Assembly: GCA_041228345.1 (NCBI GenBank)
Contig: CP166131.1
Span: 1,977,001-2,041,000, forward strand
DNA length: 64,000 nucleotides
Reading direction: 5' to 3'
Source: Alphaproteobacteria bacterium LSUCC0396
GTDB lineage: Bacteria > Pseudomonadota > Alphaproteobacteria > Puniceispirillales > Puniceispirillaceae
Shown here: positions 45,677 to 54,733 of the stretch, piece after piece
Position numbering within the stretch: the first letter of the stretch is position 1
How the letters are laid out: every line of letters starts with the position of its first letter
Notes under the pieces: model-generated
What the model saw: only the letters and a program-made list of their open reading frames with translations
Database searches by the model: none
What the model was told of the DNA's origin: nothing
Made by a program: the position numbers and the translations under genes

Positions 45677-46894
45677 CTATTGCCCGGCTTCGGCGATCCG
45701 GTAAAGACCGCCTTTGCCCTCGTCACTAAGCAGGAGGACGCTGCCGTCAAACGCAACCGCAACATCACGCACCCGTCCGATAGCGCCGTCCAGCATGACG
45801 GATTCTCGAACTGGTCGACCGTTTTCGATTATTACTAGATAGAGCCGCTCGAATTTTAGCGAGCCAACCAGTAGATGCCCGTTTAAATAGGGAAACATCT
45901 CGCCTTGATAAAAAGTCATGCCTGACGGGGCGATTGAGGGGGTCCAAACCCACACAGGGTCGCTAAGGCCGGGCGCGCTTGTACCGCTGCCAATACTGCC
46001 GCCGATATATTCCTTGCCATGGCTGACTTTGGGCCAGCCGTAATTATGGCCGGCCTCAATGATGTTTATTTCATCACCGCCGCGTGGGCCATGCTCATGC
46101 GCCCAGATTTCGCCATTTGACGGGTTGATTGCTAGGCCTTGCGGGTTGCGATGCCCCTTGGTCCATAGTTCAGGGGCCCAGCCGTCCAGCCTTGGATTGT
46201 CGGGCGGCGTGCTGCCATCATGGAAAAGCCGGATGATCGCGCCGGCGTGAAGGGAGGGGGCTTGTGCATCATGGCGATCACCCCGTTCGCCAAGGCTGGC
46301 ATATAAATAGGTTTCATCAAGCACAATGCGGCAGCCATAATGAATCGCATTACGCGTCGGGTTATTTGCGCGGAAAATCGTTGTTCGGTCGGTCAGGTTA
46401 TTGCCGTCAAATCCGGCACGATCAATCGCGGTAACGGTTTCATTGCCAATTTGCAGGCTATAACAAAGATAGATAGTGACAGCATCATCGCTTGAACCAG
46501 TGCCGGCGATATTCCCCGAAATCATGCCAGCTGGCGCTTTTACCGCGACATCTAGCAGCCCGCCCTGCCGGTTCGCCGAAACAGCGGGCAAATTGCCGAT
46601 GGTTTTGCGATCGCCGGACAAAAGATCGACAAGAAAAAGATTGCCCTCACGCTCGGTAACAAATAATTGCCGTTTATCCAGAAAATCCATGCCCCACGGG
46701 TGCGATAGCGGCGCGCCGATCTGCTGAATTAAGGGGGCGGAGATTGCTGGCGTTACCATCCCGATAGCGCCTATTCCGCCAAAAAACAGCCACCCAACGA
46801 TTGCCCAAGCAAGCCTGAGATTATGGCAAGCCGCAGCAGTGATCAGGCGGCCGCTTCCTTGCCGAATAGATTTAATCAGATAAAAATGAGGCAT
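45677..46894 (-). CDS. PQQ-dependent sugar dehydrogenase (Yli/Asd-like)
   Basis: This 405 aa beta-propeller protein has an N-terminal hydrophobic segment (AWAIVGWLFFGGIGAIGMV) acting as signal or anchor, then the soluble glucose-dehydrogenase fold. Motifs include LSHPWGMDFLDKRQLFVTER, GHRNPQGLAINPSNGEIWAHEHGPRGGDEINII (in parts) and NYGWPKVSHGKEY. Such enzymes oxidise aldose sugars in the periplasm with PQQ and pass electrons onward. No pqq synthesis genes are in the window. Confidence 0.88.
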   Translation of the reverse strand: MPHFYLIKSIRQGSGRLITAAACHNLRLAWAIVGWLFFGGIGAIGMVTPAISAPLIQQIGAPLSHPWGMDFLDKRQLFVTEREGNLFLVDLLSGDRKTIGNLPAVSANRQGGLLDVAVKAPAGMISGNIAGTGSSDDAVTIYLCYSLQIGNETVTAIDRAGFDGNNLTDRTTIFRANNPTRNAIHYGCRIVLDETYLYASLGERGDRHDAQAPSLHAGAIIRLFHDGSTPPDNPRLDGWAPELWTKGHRNPQGLAINPSNGEIWAHEHGPRGGDEINIIEAGHNYGWPKVSHGKEYIGGSIGSGTSAPGLSDPVWVWTPSIAPSGMTFYQGEMFPYLNGHLLVGSLKFERLYLVIIENGRPVRESVMLDGAIGRVRDVAVAFDGSVLLLSDEGKGGLYRIAEAGQ

Positions 46895-47057
46895 CGTTGA
46901 AAAAAGCCCTTGCTAGTGGTTCGGCAAATTTAATCCAAAACATACTAGTACTATTTTGCCCCCAATAGTGAGTCGTACTCAAACTATGTGGTTATTCTGT
47001 TGCATGGAACAAGTCTTGTGCTGGCAGATTGACCCAAAACAGAAATATAGGCAGGTA

Positions 47058-47390
47058 ATGACCGGCATAGACCTTGATCACATGACAGCGATCATCCAGC
47101 ACGAGATCGATGCGTTAAAACAGCTGAGTGAAACGACCAAACCTAGCCGTGCGCCGGTGATGCTTGATCAGCAATCAGTTGGCCGCCTATCACGCATTGA
47201 TGCACTGCAGCAGCAATCTATGGAATTGGCAACCGAAGAACGCCGCCAGCAGCGCCTTTTAGCACTTACCGCTGCATTGCGCCGGATCGAGGCAGGCGAT
47301 TACGGGTTTTGTTTGAAATGTGACGGTGATATTGCATCCGGGCGGCTGGCAGTTGATCCGGCGGTAACGCTGTGTATTGATTGTGCCTAG
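47058..47390 (+). CDS. DksA/TraR-type zinc-finger protein
   Basis: This 110 aa protein has a coiled-coil N-terminal part (LATEERRQQRLLALTAALRRI) and a C-terminal zinc finger CLKC...CIDC with two CxxC pairs about 17 residues apart. Short DksA/TraR relatives bind RNA polymerase through the secondary channel. The upstream open frame (from 46956) is hydrophobic and Cys-rich and looks non-coding, so ATG 47058 is preferred. GCAGG lies just before it. Confidence 0.85.
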   Translation: MTGIDLDHMTAIIQHEIDALKQLSETTKPSRAPVMLDQQSVGRLSRIDALQQQSMELATEERRQQRLLALTAALRRIEAGDYGFCLKCDGDIASGRLAVDPAVTLCIDCA

Positions 47391-47432
47391 CGCGACCCTC
47401 AAATGACCTCAACGGTTGGGGGGTTTTTGGGG

Positions 47433-48158
47433 TTAAGCCAATTCGCGCCGTGCCAGATAGATGCTTTGCAAAAAATCGCGATCTTGAAGCGGGTTATGGA
47501 ACGGCACCGCAACCGCGCTTGCCTCGCTAAATACCGATTGCAGCCGACGGGTAAAATCATCATCAGGCGGGTCGTTTGACCATAGTGCAAAGATGCCGCC
47601 ATTCTTGAGGTGATGCTGCAGCTTCATCAGGCCTTCGGGCTGGTAAAATCCGGCATGGGCAGGTGCGAGATGAAAATCTGGTGCATGATCAATATCCAGC
47701 AATATGGCATCAAAACGGTGCTCGGGCTGCGCTGGATCGAATCCGTCATGCCCCGCTGCCATCTGAAAAAAATCGCCCTCAACAAAGCGGCATTTGGGAT
47801 CACCGACAAGGCGTTTGCCTAGCGGGATCATCCCTGCTTCATGCCACCCAATTACCGGGGCCAGTTTTTCGATGATCAGCAGATCATCAATCCGGCTGTC
47901 ATTCAATGCCGCATCCGCAGTAAAACCCATGCCGAGCCCGCCAACAACAACTGACAATCGCCGGTTATCCGAAATTGCAGCAAGGCCGTGTTCGGCAAGC
48001 GCTACCTCAGATGTCGTAAACAGATCGGACATCAAATGTTCATCGCCAAGCATGATTTCCAGCACATCAACATCAAGGCGTAATTCGCGCCGCCGCCGCA
48101 GCGATATGGGGCCAATGGCAGTTGGCTGGTAATCGAGTTCTTCGAAATAGCGGCTCAT
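47433..48158 (-). CDS. Spermidine-synthase-like methyltransferase-fold protein
   Basis: This 241 aa protein has a Rossmann-type SAM/decarboxy-SAM fold: VVVGGLGMGFTADAAL as the nucleotide loop, acidic VEGDFF, and LLDIDHAPDF in the active-site position. It lacks some residues of true spermidine synthase and belongs to the wider PABMT-related group of unknown function. ATG 48158 is chosen over 48194. It is divergent from the DUF983 gene. Confidence 0.85.
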   Translation of the reverse strand: MSRYFEELDYQPTAIGPISLRRRRELRLDVDVLEIMLGDEHLMSDLFTTSEVALAEHGLAAISDNRRLSVVVGGLGMGFTADAALNDSRIDDLLIIEKLAPVIGWHEAGMIPLGKRLVGDPKCRFVEGDFFQMAAGHDGFDPAQPEHRFDAILLDIDHAPDFHLAPAHAGFYQPEGLMKLQHHLKNGGIFALWSNDPPDDDFTRRLQSVFSEASAVAVPFHNPLQDRDFLQSIYLARRELA

Positions 48159-48264
48159 GGCAAATCTTTCGTCACTTTTTTGGTGTCTAGTCATTTACGG
48201 GTCATTGAGGGCGTGCGCGTCTGTCGCATTTCAATTATCCGGTTTGCGTGTTATTCAAATAACC

Positions 48265-48750
48265 ATGGATCCGACAAAATCACCAGCATCACGCATATTT
48301 AATGCCGATCAAGCGGGTGCTGACCACGCGCCGGCAGCACGTCAGTTCTCTTTTGCACTTTTATGGCGGGGGATCACAAAGCGCTGTCCGCAATGCGGAA
48401 TTGGGCCCGTTCTATCTGGCTATCTTGCGCCAAACCCCTGCTGTGCGCATTGCGATGAAGATTTCCGACACATCAGCGCGGATGATGGGCCGGCCTGGCT
48501 GACCTTGCTTGTGATCGGTCATGCGGTGGTACCATTGATGATTGTTTTTGGGCGCGATGCAACGATATCGCCGATATTGGCAATTGTCATTCTGGCTCTG
48601 GTCACGCTTGTCGGTGTCTATTTTGTGCTACCGCGCGCAAAAGGCGTTTTTATTTCGTTGATATGGCTAACCGGTGCAACTGGACAAGATATGTTCACCG
48701 CCGATCAGGAAACATCAGACCGGCCTGCTGATCAGCCAGCTGATCAGTAA
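48265..48750 (+). CDS. DUF983 family membrane protein
   Basis: This 161 aa protein has a zinc-ribbon-like N-terminal part (KRCPQCGIGPVLSGYLAPNP and CAHCDEDF) and two hydrophobic helices (LTLLVIGHAVVPLMIVFG, ILAIVILALVTLVGVYFVLP). This matches the DUF983 family, whose function is not established. ATG 48265 is the best start. The upstream frame encodes a non-conserved stretch overlapping the divergent gene. Its last codons contain a tandem duplication (PADQPADQ). Confidence 0.85.
   Translation: MDPTKSPASRIFNADQAGADHAPAARQFSFALLWRGITKRCPQCGIGPVLSGYLAPNPCCAHCDEDFRHISADDGPAWLTLLVIGHAVVPLMIVFGRDATISPILAIVILALVTLVGVYFVLPRAKGVFISLIWLTGATGQDMFTADQETSDRPADQPADQ
48727..48750 (+). repeat. Tandem 12-mer at the end of the DUF983 gene
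   Basis: GCTGATCAGCCA (48727-48738) is followed by GCTGATCAGTAA (48739-48750). The repeat adds Ala-Asp-Gln-Pro then Ala-Asp-Gln-stop, so the second copy carries the stop codon. Confidence 0.75.
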
Positions 48751-48903
48751 GTGCGGATAAGGCGATACCGCCGATCGCTCATCAATCCTAACCGTCAAAT
48801 ACCCCGATTATACTCTCCGTCAATCGCGTGGCCTTTCGCGTGAGGTTTCTGCGTGCCCCGATGAAAAAAAACCATGAAAATTATACAGCAGTGAAAAAAA
48901 CAT

Positions 48904-48914
48904 TGAAATTTTCA
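48904..48914. promoter_or_regulatory. Operator candidate upstream of the cupin/XRE regulator
   Basis: TGAAATTTTCA is a perfect TGAAA/TTTCA palindrome around one base. A related ATGAAAATT half-site is at 48874-48882, complementary to AATTTTCAT at 48907-48915. The site is 43 nt before the regulator ATG and suits autoregulation. Confidence 0.4.
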
Positions 48915-48956
48915 TTTATTTCGGTTCAGGATGAAATCATCAGGCGCGGGGGATCG

Positions 48957-49565
48957 ATGCTAATTGATTTAAAACAAGATGCCAAAGCAGGCACCGGGGC
49001 AAAAGCCCCCTTAAGGTCAAGCGGCAAGATTGGCAGTGATATTCGTGCGTTGCGCCGGTCGCGCAATTGGACGTTAACCGATCTTGCGGAACGGCTTGAC
49101 CGGTCGGTTGGCTGGCTATCACAGGTTGAGCGTAATGTTTCCGAGCCGACGCTTGATGATATTCGCAAAGTCGCCAGTCTATTCTCGTTGCCGGTTAGTT
49201 TCTTCTTTACCGATGGCGGCCATGGTGACGAGGCAGCCTATATTGTGCGCGCCGGGTCAAGGCGGGTTATGAGTGACGCATCAAAGGGCTTGGCCGAAAG
49301 TTTGCTATCGCCGGATCTTGGCGGCGCTTTTGAGATTGTGCATTCGGTCTTTGCACCGGGGGCAAGCTGCCCCGAGCCATTTATCCGCCCAACCGAAGAA
49401 GCTGGCTATGTGATCGAGGGCAGCCTTGTGCTGTTTATTGATGGCGTCCGGTTTGAGCTTAATCCGGGTGACTCGTTTCGGTTTGCCGGCGAAGAGATCA
49501 CTTGGATCAACGAGGGCAAGACTAACGCGGTTTTGATATGGGTGATTGCACCGCCGGTTTATTAA
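48957..49565 (+). CDS. XRE-family regulator with cupin sensor domain
   Basis: This 202 aa protein has an HTH_3 DNA-binding domain (SDIRALRRSRNWTLTDLAER then SVGWLSQVERNVSEPTL, about 25-75) and a C-terminal cupin domain (PFIRPTEEAGYVIEGSLVLF, LNPGDSFRFAGEEITW). Such regulators often respond to small metabolites and control adjacent catabolic genes. ATG 48957 is preferred. The frame upstream to 48828 is lysine-rich and looks non-coding. It is 168 nt upstream of the FAD-GcvT dehydrogenase genes on the same strand and likely regulates them. Confidence 0.88.
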   Translation: MLIDLKQDAKAGTGAKAPLRSSGKIGSDIRALRRSRNWTLTDLAERLDRSVGWLSQVERNVSEPTLDDIRKVASLFSLPVSFFFTDGGHGDEAAYIVRAGSRRVMSDASKGLAESLLSPDLGGAFEIVHSVFAPGASCPEPFIRPTEEAGYVIEGSLVLFIDGVRFELNPGDSFRFAGEEITWINEGKTNAVLIWVIAPPVY

Positions 49566-49668
49566 TGTGTGACCCATCCAAAAGAGAACGGCAAAGACGG
49601 CATTGAGACGAGACCCGAAAAATCAGGCTACTGAAACCGGACGAATAAGACATCGGGCACAAAGAAGA

Positions 49669-49696
49669 ACCTGACGGGCAAGTAAGACCTGACGGG
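49669..49696. repeat. Tandem repeat, period 18, before the first FAD-GcvT gene
   Basis: ACCTGACGGG is at 49669-49678 and again at 49687-49696, within a longer, diverged series of similar units (GACGAATAAGACATCGGG upstream). The region separates the regulator from the operon. Confidence 0.6.
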
Positions 49697-49733
49697 AACG
49701 TAAAATAAGCGATCTGGACGCGGAGATGAGCAC

Positions 49734-52229
49734 ATGACGCAAGCAACTGTGACTTCAAAAGAGACCAAATTACAGGCATCGGCCAATCTTCCCGCAACTG
49801 CGCGTGTGTTGGTGATTGGCGGCGGGGCTGTTGGGTGCTCGGTGCTTTACCATCTGGCGGAAATGGGCTGGTCAGATTGCGTTTTGCTGGAAAAGAATGA
49901 GCTGACATCAGGCTCGACATGGCACGCCGCGGGCAATTGCCCGAATTATGTCGGGTCATGGACAATGATGAAGATCCAATCCTATTCAACCGCGCTCTAT
50001 CGCAAGCTGGGGGATCTGGTCGACTATCCGATGAATTATCATGTCACCGGAGCCATTCGATTAGCGCATAGCCGCCAACGCATGGAAGAATTTCGTCATG
50101 TACAGGCAATGGGCCGCCATATGGGGGTCGAATTTGAAGAAATGTCGAATGCCGATATGCAGGCGATCTATCCGTTCCTTGAAACCCATGATCTTTATGG
50201 CGGCCAGTGGGATCCATTAGATGGCGATATTGATCCGGCGCAATTGACCCAAGCATTGGCCAAGGGCGCGCGCGATATGGGCGCAAAGATTATCCGGTTT
50301 TGTCCGGTGACCGGGGTTGAGCGTATTAACGATGAATGGAAAATCACCACCCCAAACGGTGAAATCAGAGCCGAATATGTTGTGAATGCGGCCGGGTATC
50401 GGGCAGGTGAACTTGGCAAGATGTTTGGGCGTGATGTGCCGTGTGTTTCGCTGGCGCATCAATATCTGATCACCGAGCCGATTGCCGAATTAACGGCGCG
50501 GGATAAAAAATTGCCGCTGCTTCGTGATCCTGACAGCTCATATTATCTGCGGCAGGAAAAGGACGGGTTGCTGCTTGGCCCTTATGAGAAAAACTGCCGT
50601 GCGCATTGGCTGGATGCCAGTGATCCGATGCCAGATGATTTTTCTTTCCAGCTCTATAACGACGATCTGGAACGGCTGGAATGGTATATTGAGGATGCGT
50701 GTGCGCGGGTGCCAATTCTTGGTACCGCTGGCATTACGCGGGTGGTGAACGGGCCAATCCCCTATACGCCGGATGGTCTGCCGTTGATTGGGCCAATGCC
50801 CGGTGTGCCGAACGCGTTTGAGGCGTGTGTCTTTACCTTTGGGATTGTTCAGGCTGGTGGTGCTGGCAAGCTGCTGGCCGAGATTATCATTGAAGGCGAG
50901 GCCGACAGCGATAGCTGGGCTGTTGATCCGCGCCGCTTTACCGACCATGTCGACACGGCTTATACAGCGGCCAAGGCGATCGAGACCTATAGCCATGAAT
51001 ATGCGATGCATTTCCCGCAGATTCAGTGGCCGGCTGGCCGCAAGGCAAAATCTTCGCCGCTTTATGACCGGCTGGCGGCAGCGGGTGCTGAATTTGGCAG
51101 TTATGGGGGATGGGAACGCGCTGACTGGTTTCCGGCGGTTGATGCCGACCGGCGGCCGGCCGATAGCTATGACCGCCAGCACTGGTTTGATGCCGTCGGT
51201 CAGGAATGCCGCCACGTCGCAGCCCATGCCGGGATTCTGGAGCTTACAGGATTTTCGCGGTTTCATGCGAGCGGCGATGGTGCTGACGCGTGGCTGACCC
51301 GTCAGATTACCGGTAATCTGCCGCGTGTTGGCCGCATAGGGCTAGTCTATTTTGCGTCACCAAAAGGCAAGATGCTAAGCGAGATGACCGTCACGCGCTT
51401 TGCCGAAAATGATTTTCTGTTGATGAGTGGCGCGGGAGCCTATTGGCATGACCGTGATTTGTTGATGGCGAACCTGCCCTCGGACGGCTCGGTGCAAATC
51501 ACCGATGTGACGTATGATCTGGCAACCTTGCTGGTGACCGGGCCTAAGGCACCGGCAATTCTTGCTGATCTGACCGGCCACTCAATGGCAAATGATGATT
51601 TTGCCTGGTTAGCGTGCCGTAAGATTGAAATTGCTGGCGATGAGGTAACCGCCATTCGCGTGTCATTTGCCGGTGAAGCCGGATTTGAAATCCATTGCAA
51701 GATGGATAATATCGTCGCTGTTTATGATGCGATCACTGCCGCAGGTGCGGCTTATGAACTCGCCCCATTTGGAATGTTGGCATTGGACTCGATGCGCCTT
51801 GAAAAAGGCTATCGTTCATGGAAATCGGATCTCACGTCAGATTATACGATGCTGGAATCGGGGCTTGGGCGCTGGGTGAATTTCAACAAAGACGATTTTG
51901 TTGGCCGGACTGCCCTGCAAGCTGAACAGCAGGCGGGTAGCAAAAATGAGTTTGTGACTCTCGTGCTAGATGATCCGGATGATGGCGAGCCGTTTGGCGA
52001 CGCTGTCTATCTTAGCAGCGTTGTGATTGACGGAAATGTTGCCGGATTGGTTTTGTCGGGTGGATACGGGCATCGGGTTGGTGCATCGATTGCGATGGCG
52101 GTTGTCGATTGCGGTGCGTTGCGGGCGGCAAAGGATATTTCAGTTCTGGTTCTTGGGCGATCGCGCCGCGCCGTACTGGTCGATGGCCATGTTTTATATG
52201 ATCCAGAAAATATAAAGATGAAGGGCTGA
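49734..52229 (+). CDS. FAD-dependent dehydrogenase with GcvT domain (dimethylglycine/sarcosine dehydrogenase family), copy 1
   Basis: This 831 aa protein has an N-terminal DAO-type FAD domain (VLVIGGGAVGCSVLYHLAEM) with GSTWHAAG, in which the His is the covalent FAD attachment site in dimethylglycine and sarcosine dehydrogenases. A central FAO_M part and a C-terminal GcvT folate-binding domain (MLALDSMRLEKGYRSWKSDL) follow. These enzymes oxidatively remove N-methyl groups and hand the one-carbon unit to tetrahydrofolate. The substrate of this copy is unknown. GGAG is 8 nt before the ATG, and only 3 nt separate it from copy 2. Confidence 0.9.
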   Translation: MTQATVTSKETKLQASANLPATARVLVIGGGAVGCSVLYHLAEMGWSDCVLLEKNELTSGSTWHAAGNCPNYVGSWTMMKIQSYSTALYRKLGDLVDYPMNYHVTGAIRLAHSRQRMEEFRHVQAMGRHMGVEFEEMSNADMQAIYPFLETHDLYGGQWDPLDGDIDPAQLTQALAKGARDMGAKIIRFCPVTGVERINDEWKITTPNGEIRAEYVVNAAGYRAGELGKMFGRDVPCVSLAHQYLITEPIAELTARDKKLPLLRDPDSSYYLRQEKDGLLLGPYEKNCRAHWLDASDPMPDDFSFQLYNDDLERLEWYIEDACARVPILGTAGITRVVNGPIPYTPDGLPLIGPMPGVPNAFEACVFTFGIVQAGGAGKLLAEIIIEGEADSDSWAVDPRRFTDHVDTAYTAAKAIETYSHEYAMHFPQIQWPAGRKAKSSPLYDRLAAAGAEFGSYGGWERADWFPAVDADRRPADSYDRQHWFDAVGQECRHVAAHAGILELTGFSRFHASGDGADAWLTRQITGNLPRVGRIGLVYFASPKGKMLSEMTVTRFAENDFLLMSGAGAYWHDRDLLMANLPSDGSVQITDVTYDLATLLVTGPKAPAILADLTGHSMANDDFAWLACRKIEIAGDEVTAIRVSFAGEAGFEIHCKMDNIVAVYDAITAAGAAYELAPFGMLALDSMRLEKGYRSWKSDLTSDYTMLESGLGRWVNFNKDDFVGRTALQAEQQAGSKNEFVTLVLDDPDDGEPFGDAVYLSSVVIDGNVAGLVLSGGYGHRVGASIAMAVVDCGALRAAKDISVLVLGRSRRAVLVDGHVLYDPENIKMKG

Positions 52230-52232
52230 TAA

Positions 52233-54704
52233 ATGCAGATTCCGTCAAAAGCGCGTGCGGTTATCATCGGTGGCGGTGTTATTGGCTGTTCGATTGCCTA
52301 TCATCTTGGGAAACTGGGCTGGAAGGATGTTGTTCTGCTCGAACGCAAACAGCTGACTTGTGGCACCACATGGCACGCGGCAGGCTTGGTCGCACAGTTA
52401 CGTAACACCCAGAATATGACGCGGCTGGCGAAATATTCACAAGAACTCTATTTCGGCCTTGAGGCGGAAACGGGTGTCGCAACCGGTTTCAAGCGCAACG
52501 GATCGATCACCATGGCGCTGAATGACGAGCGGATGGAGGAATTGCGCCGTCTGGCCGCTATGGCGCGGGCATTTGGGGTCGAGATCGACGAGATTGGCCC
52601 CAGCGATATCACAAACCGCTATCCGGGGCTTGCAACAAAGGATGCGGTTGGCGGGGTGTGGTTGCCAAAGGACGGACAGGCAGATCCGGTTAATATCACC
52701 CAAGCGCTGGCCAAGGGTGCGCGTAATTTTGGCGTGTCGATCCTGCAAGGTGTCAAGGTCACAGCCATTCATCAGGCAAATGGCCGGGTGAGCGGAGTTG
52801 ATACTGACTTTGGGCCGATTGAGGCTGAATATGTGGTCAATGCTGGCGGCATGTGGGGCCGTGAAATTGGCGCTATGGCTGGCGTTTCGGTTCCACTTCA
52901 TGCCTGTGAGCATTTTTATATCGTAACCGAGCCTATGCCTGATATTACACCAAATCTGCCAGTGTTGCGGGTGCCAGATGAATGTTGTTACTTTAAAGAG
53001 GATGCTGGCAAGATGCTGCTGGGCGCATTTGAGCCGGTGGCAAAACCCTGGGGGATGGATGGCATCCCCGAAGATTTCGAATTTGACTCTCTGCCCGAGG
53101 ATTTTGATCATTTTGAACCAATTCTTGAGCGCGCGGTCGAGCGTTTCCCAATGCTGGCAACGGCGGGAATCCAGACCTTCTTTAACGGGCCGGAGAGCTT
53201 TACCCCCGATGATCGCTATATCCTTGGCGAGGCACCTGAGCTTGATCATTTTTATGTGGCGGCCGGATTTAATTCGGTCGGGATCGCCTCGGCGGGTGGT
53301 GCCGGTATGGCACTTGCTGAATGGATGGATAGCGGCAAACAGCCGTTTGATCTGTGGGATGTTGATATCCGGCGAATGCAACCGTTTCAGGCCAATCGCA
53401 GCTATCTAAAGGCGCGTGTGACGGAAACGCTAGGCCTGCTCTATGCAGACCATTTCCCTTATCGTCAATTTGCATCGGCACGTGGCGTGCGGCGCTCACC
53501 TGTTCATCATTACCTCGAGGCTGAAGGTGCCTGTTTTGGCGAGGTTTCTGGCTGGGAGCGTGCCAACTGGTTCTTGCCACAAGCCGAACGTGATGCCGGT
53601 AAAAAAGCCGAATATGTCTATAGCTGGCGCCGTCAGAACTGGTTTGACTATAGCGCGGCTGAACATATGGCAGTGCGGCAAAAGGTTGGCATGTTCGATA
53701 TGTCCAGCTTTGGTAAGATAAAGCTGGTTGGCCGTGATGCCGAGGCGGTGCTGCAAATGATCGCGGCAAATGATGTTGCTGTTCCAGTTGGTAAGATCGT
53801 CTATACGCAGTTTCTCAATTCAGATGGTCATATTGAGGCTGATGTCACGATTACCCGCCTTAGCATGGACGCGTTTATCATCATTACGCCAGCCGCCACA
53901 ATCCGCCGCGATCTGAATTGGATTAACCGGCATATTCCCGAAAATGCGCACGCCATCGCGGTAGATGTTACCGTGTCAGAGGCAGTGCTTGTCGTGATGG
54001 GGCCTGAGGCTCGAGATTTTCTTCAGCCAATGATTCCGCAAAGCCTTGCCAATGAAGATTTCCCGTTTGGGACTATGCAGACGGTTGAAATTGGTCATGC
54101 TATTGCCCGTGCGCATCGTGTTACTTATGTTGGCGAGCTTGGCTGGGAACTTTATGTGCCAAGCGATATGGCGGCGCATGTGTTTGAGGCGATTACCGAA
54201 CGCCGAGACGATCATGCCATCGCAATGTGCGGCCTTCATGCTCTTGATAGCTGCCGCATCGAAAAGGGGTTTCGCCATTTCGGTCATGATATCTCAAACG
54301 AGGATCATGTGCTTGAGGCTGGGCTCGGTTTCGTGGTGAAGGAAAATAAACCTGTTGGCAAATTCGGCGGGATGATTGGGGCTGATGCGGTCAAGGCCAA
54401 ACGAAATGATGGTCTGTCACGCCGGCTGGTTCAGTTTCGCCTGACCGACCCTGAGCCATTGTTATATCACAATGAAGCGATTTACCGAGACGGTGCGCTG
54501 ATCGGGTATCTGACAAGCGGTAATTACGGCCATCATATTGGTGCCGCAATCGGGCTTGGCTATGTCAAATGCAATGAAGTTGGTGAGAGTGCTGAATCGC
54601 AATTAAGTTCGCATTATCAGATTGATGTGGCTGGCAGGCTGGTGGACGCCGAAGTGAGTTTGCGTCCAGTTTATGATCCAAAGGCTCTACAGGTAAAAAT
54701 CTAG
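52233..54704 (+). CDS. FAD-dependent dehydrogenase with GcvT domain (dimethylglycine/sarcosine dehydrogenase family), copy 2
   Basis: This 823 aa paralogue of the preceding protein has the same order of domains: AVIIGGGVIGCSIAYHLGKLGW, the FAD-attachment region GTTWHAAGLVAQL, and a C-terminal GcvT part (YVGELGWELYVP, LHALDSCRIEKGFRHFGHDI). Differences across the substrate domain suggest the two copies act on different methylated amines, for example dimethylglycine and sarcosine in turn. AAGGG lies 8 nt before the ATG within the 3' end of copy 1, which implies cotranslation. The MttB-like gene follows after 29 nt. Confidence 0.9.
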   Translation: MQIPSKARAVIIGGGVIGCSIAYHLGKLGWKDVVLLERKQLTCGTTWHAAGLVAQLRNTQNMTRLAKYSQELYFGLEAETGVATGFKRNGSITMALNDERMEELRRLAAMARAFGVEIDEIGPSDITNRYPGLATKDAVGGVWLPKDGQADPVNITQALAKGARNFGVSILQGVKVTAIHQANGRVSGVDTDFGPIEAEYVVNAGGMWGREIGAMAGVSVPLHACEHFYIVTEPMPDITPNLPVLRVPDECCYFKEDAGKMLLGAFEPVAKPWGMDGIPEDFEFDSLPEDFDHFEPILERAVERFPMLATAGIQTFFNGPESFTPDDRYILGEAPELDHFYVAAGFNSVGIASAGGAGMALAEWMDSGKQPFDLWDVDIRRMQPFQANRSYLKARVTETLGLLYADHFPYRQFASARGVRRSPVHHYLEAEGACFGEVSGWERANWFLPQAERDAGKKAEYVYSWRRQNWFDYSAAEHMAVRQKVGMFDMSSFGKIKLVGRDAEAVLQMIAANDVAVPVGKIVYTQFLNSDGHIEADVTITRLSMDAFIIITPAATIRRDLNWINRHIPENAHAIAVDVTVSEAVLVVMGPEARDFLQPMIPQSLANEDFPFGTMQTVEIGHAIARAHRVTYVGELGWELYVPSDMAAHVFEAITERRDDHAIAMCGLHALDSCRIEKGFRHFGHDISNEDHVLEAGLGFVVKENKPVGKFGGMIGADAVKAKRNDGLSRRLVQFRLTDPEPLLYHNEAIYRDGALIGYLTSGNYGHHIGAAIGLGYVKCNEVGESAESQLSSHYQIDVAGRLVDAEVSLRPVYDPKALQVKI

Positions 54705-54733
54705 TTATTGGCTCTTGGTGGGGAGAAATATCC

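Noticed and set aside
45215-45838. 207 aa plus-strand frame covering the small membrane protein gene
   Set aside because: The translation is Arg/Cys/Trp-rich and non-protein-like; the 75 aa frame within it has a coherent two-helix pattern.
52437-53381. 314 aa minus-strand frame within the second FAD-GcvT gene
   Set aside because: It is antisense to a clear enzyme gene, and the translation looks random.
49734-54704. DMSP demethylase (DmdA)
   Set aside because: DmdA is a GcvT-only protein; these have an N-terminal FAD domain with the WHAAG flavin site, so they are dimethylglycine/sarcosine-dehydrogenase-like.
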